Source: Euborellia annulipes (taxonomy: Eukaryota; Arthropoda; Insecta; Dermaptera; Anisolabididae). From it: DNA of 64,000 bases. Shown piece after piece: positions 58,346 to 64,000 of this stretch (the first letter of the stretch is position 1; every line of letters starts with the position of its first letter). A model generated the notes under the pieces. It worked only from the letters and a program-made list of their open reading frames with translations. It made no database searches and was not told where the DNA came from. The translations under genes and the position numbers were made by a program. The stretch lies in assembly GCA_023213315.1 (NCBI GenBank), contig JAKCPI010015574.1:62001-126000 (forward strand). The letters are read 5' to 3'.

Positions 58346-58745
58346 TTACTTTCTCTTAGCTATATGTATATATAAGAGAAAGTATTGGGTTAATGTCAAA
58401 AATTCGATGTCATGATTTTGATGTATATACACGTTTTGAGGTCCCCTGATTCAATTTAAAGCATGAAGGACTTGAGCAAGGAGGTTGAAATTTTATATTT
58501 AAGTTAGTCACCACCCTAGTGCGTGAAAATAAACTTTTAAACAAAATCGGTCAAAAAGTACTTGTACTTTACTGATGTAGTTTTCAGTTTTTTCGATTTT
58601 CTCAAAATCTGCCCCAACGATTTTGATTAAAATTCAAAAATCAATTAGTTTTTAGATGCTTTTTAAAATGTATATTCTCATTTTGTCATTGAAATCTTCT
58701 GAAGACCACTTTACTCTTGTACTTCATAGGATGAATAGGAGAAAT
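58346..58745 (-). mobile_element. Hairpin-ended element, inverted, left hairpin missing
   Basis: Begins TTTCTCTTAGCTATATGTAT and runs through the inverse of the body to AAGACCACTTTACTCTTGTA. Confidence 0.78.
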
Positions 58746-59099
58746 CTCTTTAAAAAATTATCTTTTTATTAGAGTTTACATTTTATTTGAAGTATTTGCA
58801 CCAATTCTATTTCCACAATCATCCGTCTGGTCTTTGATCCGAATCTTTTTTTTCTAACGTTTCATCCATTTGGATAATAATATTATCCAATGGATGAGAT
58901 ATAGCTATTATCTCTATTTTTTTTTATGCACCTGGTAAAGTTAAAAAAATGCATTACAATATTTAAAATTTTCCATTTAAATGAATTTAAATTTTAAATT
59001 GTATAATTTTCAAAAAAGAGCCTTTGCTGGTGATTATTTACCCCCTTGAGTAGATGCAAAATATTCCCTAACAATCATCGGGGTGTAACAAGAAATATG

Positions 59100-59330
59100 G
59101 AAATGCACTGTCTCTGAAACGTAATGCAATGCAAACGTAGATCCCACCACGTGACTGCTGTCATTCTTTATTTGCGCCCCTCGTGGTGCCCTCGGGGATT
59201 TTTGGGCCCACTGGGGTTAGGGATGGGAATAGAGGTGGCGTAATGTATTCGAGGCCCCACGGGCATCAGACCAACCATGATTCATCTATACAGCGGAGGG
59301 GGACTCCAGCTTCCTCTTGTTGATTTACCG
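59100..59330. other. GC-richer patch with an E-box
   Basis: Contains CCACCACGTGACTG (CACGTG), CGTGGTGCCCTCGGGGATTT and CGAGGCCCCACGGGCATC. It is non-repetitive in this window. No coding frame recognised. Confidence 0.3.
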
Positions 59331-59559
59331 ATAGTTAAATAGTTATACATTCATTCAGTGAATAAATTGTAAACAATTTAGCAGAAACATGTATTGGGAA
59401 AACAACATGGAAATACCTTTTACTAAATTTGTTAATTAAATATGATTCAAGTATCATTTTTCTCATCTTCTTTGACAAATCACAATTAAAAGTGGTAAAT
59501 AGATTATTTAACAGATTTTTATATATTTTAGATTTATAAGTTATTAAAAGATTAGAAAA

Positions 59560-59953
59560 AAATGAGAATATACATTTTAAAGAGCACCTAAAATAATTGA
59601 TTTTTGAATTTTAATAAAAATCGTTGAAGCGAATTTTAAGAAAATCGAAAATAACTGAAAAAAAGTAAAGAAATAGTACTTTTTGACAGATTTTGTTCAA
59701 AACCATCGTGTCAGATACCAGAAGGGTAACTTCTTTAAATATAAAATTTCAATCTCCTAGCTCATTTCGTTCTTGAGATATTTTGTTCACAGACTGACAG
59801 ACAGACCATGTTGCAAAAACTACTTTTTTGGACTCATGGGACCTCAAAACGTCTATATCCATAAAAATCTCGACATAGAATTTTTGACATGAATCTAATA
59901 TTTTCTCACTAAATATAAGCTATATATTAACATATGTATATAGGTAAGAGAAA
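59560..59953 (+). mobile_element. Hairpin-ended element, left hairpin missing
   Basis: From AATGAGAATATACATTTTAA to TAGGTAAGAGAAAGTAAAA. Its right end is included in the tandem duplication that follows. Confidence 0.75.
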
Positions 59954-60548
59954 GTAAAAATTGAATAGAATTTATGTTTAAATTAGAAATTCCTCGAACA
60001 CAAATTTCTTTAGCAAACATCTCTGTTCCAATAAATAAAATAGGGATGTTTTTTATTTTCTTCAAAATGAAAAGTTTTCTAAATTTTATATATTCTTTCT
60101 ACCCTTTTTATTAAAATGTAATTTCCTAGAAATTCCTTAAAAATGTTTTCGATCTAAGAAGGAAAAAAGGCACGTTTGGGATGAAAAAAAAAAAAAAAAC
60201 TTGTGACATTACATTAATTTTTGACATGAATCTAATATTTTCTCACTAAATATAAGCTATATATTAACATATGTATATAGGTAAGAGAAAGTAAAAATTG
60301 AATAGAATTTATGTTTAAATTAGAAATTCCTCGAACACAAATTTCTTTAGCAAACATCTCTGTTCCAATAAATAAAATAGGGATGTTTTTTATTTTCTTC
60401 AAAATGAAAAGTTTTCTAAATTTTATATATTCTTTCTACCCTTTTATTAAAATGTAATTTCCTAGAAATTCCTTAAAAATGTTTTCGATCTAAGAAGGAA
60501 AAAAGGCACGTTTGGGATGAGAAAAAAAAAAAACTTGTGACATTACGT
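59881..60548. repeat. Recent 337-bp tandem duplication
   Basis: Unit 1 begins at 59881 (TTTTTGACATGAATCTAATA) and unit 2 at 60218 with the same bases. The units match almost perfectly, differing mainly in A- and T-run lengths. Each contains the right end of a hairpin-ended element. Confidence 0.9.
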
Positions 60549-61261
60549 TTTTCAATTCCATCCTTGTGAGTGGGAACCTTTTAAAGTCCTTTTTACTCAC
60601 TTTCTACGTGAGTTCGGAGTTTTATTTTTTTTTACTTTCATAATGAAATAGCAAAGAGCAGATAAGAAATCTTCATTTAAACTTAGTATTCGGTTTTAGT
60701 CTCAGATGCTTAAAATTATTTATTACTTAAAGGCATTAGTTGAGATAATTTATTAATTATACCAAAAAATTATTTTTGTTGGCAATTTACTTATTAAATT
60801 TTATTTATTTGCTTAACTCACTTTTCTTTACAATTGTTATATTTAATCTTCGGTTCAAGAGAATTTTTTTTTTGACAAATAAATAAAAAATTTGACATTC
60901 ATAGATAATTTCTATACAACTTGAGGGTTCCGCATTGCAGATCTCTCCTCACTATGGTCACCGGGATATTTTTATCAATTCCACCCCCCACCGATGCAGA
61001 ACAAATCGATGGCCGCTGGTCTCATCATTTAGTACCGCCCCAGAAAACAGAACCTTGCTTCCAGAAATAAATACACGCTTTGAATTTTTAAATTTATTTA
61101 AAATTTTGTTATTTTTTTCTCTCTATTGTTTGTTTCTAATCTAATCGAGTTGTTTGATGAACTAAGTACATTCTTCTCGGTATAAGCGATACACTTTTTT
61201 CTGAATTTTAATCAATACGATTTAATTTAAATAAATTTAGAATTATAATAGGTAAATTTAT

Positions 61262-61431
61262 AAGTTTTATCGAGATAATTTGTTCACAGACACCAACAAC
61301 AACATAGAGTGACAGACCATTCTACGGGACCCACTTTGCAGAGGCCGCAAAACATGAATTTACAACAAAATCCTGACATCGAATTTTTGACATGGATGCA
61401 ATACTTTCTCTCTATACATTAACATATATGA
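61262..61431 (+). mobile_element. Hairpin-ended element, diverged right part
   Basis: GAGATAATTTGTTCACAGAC, CCTGACATCGAATTTTTGAC and TGCAATACTTTCTCTC. The terminal palindrome is cut short. Confidence 0.6.
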
Positions 61432-61539
61432 GTCATCCATTTACAAAAGTGTCTAGTTGCATCGGGAAAAAATTTTCAGGAAACGAGAAAACCTGTATTT
61501 TATTAAACTCAAAAGTTAATTTATGGCTGTTATGTTTAT

Positions 61540-61772
61540 AAAAGCCTCCCTTAAAAATATTTAATCTTATGAGGCCTCCCCCCTCCTCCATTTTATAAAA
61601 TAATACAAAAACAAAAATTTTTAATGCTAAAAAATATAAATTCATATAAATTTTTTTTTTTGTTTATTTATTCTTGTTTATATTAAAACTAGCAATCATT
61701 TGGAAAATTGGTCCTGGCGGCCAATATTCGCGTCTCCCTAGGGAGGCGCACCTCACAGTTTGGAAAACGCTG
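61540..61772 (+). mobile_element. hAT-type MITE, left end missing
   Basis: CCTCCCTTAAAAATATTTAA to CACCTCACAGTTTGGAAAAC; the empty form of the element at 11243. Confidence 0.72.
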
Positions 61773-62015
61773 GTATAAAGGTATTTTATGGCTGGTGAAA
61801 TTTGTATCAGGAATGAAAGTTAGAAGAAAACGCAACCAGAATTTTTTCTTTAAAAATATATTTTAACAGCTGACGTTTCGGCCTTGGTCAAAGCCATCCT
61901 CGGATGACCACTAACAGCTCCGAGGATGGCTTTGAACAAAGCCGAAACGTAAGCTGTTAAAATATTTTTTTAAAGAAAAATTCTAACTTCGTTTTTTCTA
62001 ACTTTCATTCCTGAA
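61773..62015. repeat. Fold-back with hammerhead-like motif, sister of 11885
   Basis: Left arm has GACGTTTCGGCCTTGGTCAA. Right arm has GAGGATGGCTTT, loop, AAAGCCGAAACGTAAGC (61921-61950). Surrounded by the same sequence as the 11.9 kb copy. Confidence 0.75.
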
Positions 62016-62205
62016 GAAAAATATTTTTCTCAAATCTTATTTTCACGCTCTAGGGGGGTGCGTAACTTAAATATAAAATTTCAACCTCCTAGCTCAATTC
62101 TTTCATGCTTTAAATTGAACCCAAACAGACACACAGACAGAGACGATGTCGACGAAAACCACTTTTTGGATTCAGGGGACCTCAAAACGTGTATATCCAT
62201 CAAAG

Positions 62206-62633
62206 CAGCGTTTTCCAAAATGTGAGGCGCGCCTCCCTAGGGAGGCGCGGACTAGTCTGAGGGAAGGCGTGAATATTAGCCTCAGCGAGCAATTTTCCAA
62301 ATGCAGCAAAAATTATTTCTTTTATTGTGACGTTTCGGCCACTAGTCTAGGCCACCTTCAGGGCCGGAGGCGAATTCATTCAAAATTTTCATTCAAAATT
62401 AAAATTTCATTTATTCTCTCCTCCGTCTGTGAAGATGGCCGAAACGCCACAATAAAAGAAATAATTTTGGCTGCATATGACTAGGAATTTTTTTTTTGAC
62501 TCCCCTTTAAATTTATATTTTTTAGCATTAAAAATTTTAGTTTTTGTATTATTTTACAAACTGTGAAAGGGAGGGGGGGGGCGTCATATGATTTTTATGG
62601 GAGGGGTTGTAACATAAAGTTTGGAAATCGCTG
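62206..62633 (+). mobile_element. hAT-type MITE with perfect 8-bp target duplication
   Basis: Ends CAGCGTTTTCCAAAATGTGA and the inverse of CAGCGATTTCCAAACTTT, flanked by CATCAAAG at 62198-62205 and 62634-62641. The uninterrupted site is seen at about 12344-12351 in the other block. A fold-back (62303-62475) is nested inside it. Confidence 0.92.
62303..62475. repeat. Fold-back nested in the hAT MITE
   Basis: GCAGCAAAAATTATTTCTTT with TATTGTGACGTTTCGGCC is mirrored by GGCCGAAACGCCACAATAAA with AGAAATAATTTTGGCTGC. The motif AAGATGGCCGAAACG is reduced, with almost no stem left. Confidence 0.8.
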
Positions 62634-62727
62634 CATCAAAGTCTCGACATCGAATTCTTGACATGAATCCAATACTTTCTCTCTATATATATGCATATGA
62701 ACTTATACATATAGGTAAGAGAAAGTA

Positions 62728-63362
62728 AAAATTCAAATCCGAATTGAGATTAGTTTTATTTACAAAAAGATGCGGTAACTCACTCCAGTAAAATTCGAAG
62801 TGGACTAATCATATCTTACTTTTCTACCTAATGAAAAAAATCCCTACAAAATTCTGCAAGGGATTCGATGGGTTCCTAACTTACCCAGTGTTATTATTAT
62901 TTGTTTATGAGAGTTTCGAAATTCTCAAAAATTAATTCCACCCCCTGTAATAAGAAATTTTAGAATTAAATTAAAATGTTTCTATCCCACTATATTATTT
63001 GCTAAATATTGAATATAAATTTTAACTCAAACAGAATGCACTTATTTTTAAGTAAAAGTATTAAAAAACATTAATATATTTGCGCATTATAGGGAATGGA
63101 TCATTAACCCCCCTCTGGTTAATACCTTCATACCCCCCCCCCCCCCTTTAAGGAAATGCGAGCCTTCACAGCGAAATTACTCTCAAAATAATTTGAATGC
63201 ATTTATAAATAATTATTTTAATTTTTATTTTATTTTAATTTTCAACCCTTAATCCACCCCAGTGTAAAAGTATATTAAGGAAATTTGATTAACAAAAATA
63301 TAGGCCATATAGAAAGAATATAATGGTAAATAATGGTGACTTAAGAAAAGATTTTTAAAAAT
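62728..63362 (+). repeat. Long duplicated block, copy 2 (empty for one SINE)
   Basis: Matches 12437-12730 and 13016-13361 with few differences. The junction at 63028-63035 lacks the SINE present at 12731. Confidence 0.85.
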
Positions 63363-63629
63363 GCCCTCAGGCTTGGTGTAGTTGGTAGCGTGCCTACCTT
63401 CAATACCGAACGTCGCGGGTTTGAACCCCTGGCAGTCCGAAATGGATACTAAATGGCTTAAATAGAAATGCCTGGACCCCCAATATGTATATTATTAATT
63501 AATAAAGGGTATCATATAAAGTCTTATATGGCCTGAGTTGATGAAAAGACTTTGTGAATGTGTATGTGAGTGTTGAGTGAGAATGAGAAAAAAGGGTGGG
63601 TTAAAAAAATAAAATAATAAAATAAAAAG
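63363..63629 (+). mobile_element. SINE family A, shared with 13362
   Basis: GCCCTCAGGCTTGGTGTAGT head and GGCCTGAGTTGATGAAAAGA body. Orthologous in position to the SINE at 13362 within the duplicated block. Confidence 0.85.
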
Positions 63630-64000
63630 CTAATTTTTTTTCAATGACACATACACTCCCCCTACCCCTTTCAACAGCTTATATTCTCCCTCTACCCTTA
63701 GTGAAATACAAAATTTTTATTTTTATTTTAATTTACAATTAATTTCATATTCAAAAGAATCGTTTTTCGCAGTCAAATTATTTGTTTCTATAATTTTTTT
63801 TTTTTCAACGATAAAATGCATATTAATTACCTTTAATAAGATGCTCAAGAGGGTGTGTTGACTGACGGGGTGATCAGGGTGGGTTACACTATATTAATTA
63901 TTCACTTTGATTCACTTTAAACAACTAAAAAAAAGAGATCCACTCGCCGCCTGCCGCTAGGCCACGCTCTCGACTGAACGAGGAGATCGCGACTCTCTCT
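63630..64000 (+). repeat. Duplicated block continuing past the window
   Basis: Matches 13612-13930 (GAATCGTTTTTCGCAGTCAA, GGGTGGGTTACACTATATTA) and keeps a diverged GCCTGCC...CTCGACTGAA end, so the true right limit is not visible. Confidence 0.7.

Larger units (their letters stand above)
62035..62727 (+). mobile_element. Hairpin-ended element split by a hAT MITE
   Basis: The right part of the element runs 62035-62205, is interrupted, and resumes at 62634 (CATCAAAGTCTCGACATCGA) to TAGGTAAGAGAAAGTA near 62727. Confidence 0.85.

Noticed and set aside
62146..62484. 112-codon frame across 62146-62484
   Set aside because: Runs through three nested repeats and is interrupted differently in the sister block.

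Overview
The window is eukaryotic nuclear DNA, about 70% A+T, gene-poor and repeat-rich. It carries one confidently recognised gene: a choline O-acetyltransferase (ChAT) on the minus strand. Ten exons between 22735 and 44498 join into one uninterrupted 626-residue reading frame plus stop. Every splice phase agrees, and exon lengths sum to 1881 nt. The protein resembles arthropod ChAT, so I read the organism as an arthropod, perhaps a crustacean; the exact group cannot be told from the sequence. The N-terminus is missing. A possible 23-codon first exon with the right phase lies at 50845-50913. The vesicular acetylcholine transporter, normally nested in the first ChAT intron, was not seen in the 13-19 kb upstream.

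Layout. 1-9410: intergenic, with copies of a hairpin-ended element (tandem at 3.5-5.9 kb) and tRNA-derived SINEs. 9411-9610: a frameshifted GPCR-like TM1-TM2 exon on the minus strand. 9.6-15.4 kb: hAT-type MITEs, poly-G MITEs, fold-backs, and a 2.5 kb block repeated at 61.5-64.0 kb. 15.4-22.5 kb: mostly featureless AT-rich DNA. 22.7-44.5 kb: ChAT, with introns of 73 nt to 9.8 kb, several filled with a Tc1/mariner fold-back, a mariner remnant, SINEs and long inverted repeats. 44.5-64 kb: ChAT upstream region, again repeats, including a retroposed element with a 12-bp target duplication and a recent 337-bp tandem duplication.

Four points stand out. Two ChAT introns appear to use GC-AG splice sites with otherwise ideal donors. 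A dozen unrelated fold-backs and solo sites share a motif resembling the hammerhead ribozyme core, with pairing kept in a stem whose sequence changes from copy to copy. A non-coding element family has a hairpin at each end, with a shared subterminal inverted repeat. A duplicated 2.5 kb block has reciprocal empty sites: a SINE is private to one copy and a hAT MITE to the other. All similarity statements come from reading the sequence; no database search or alignment program was run.
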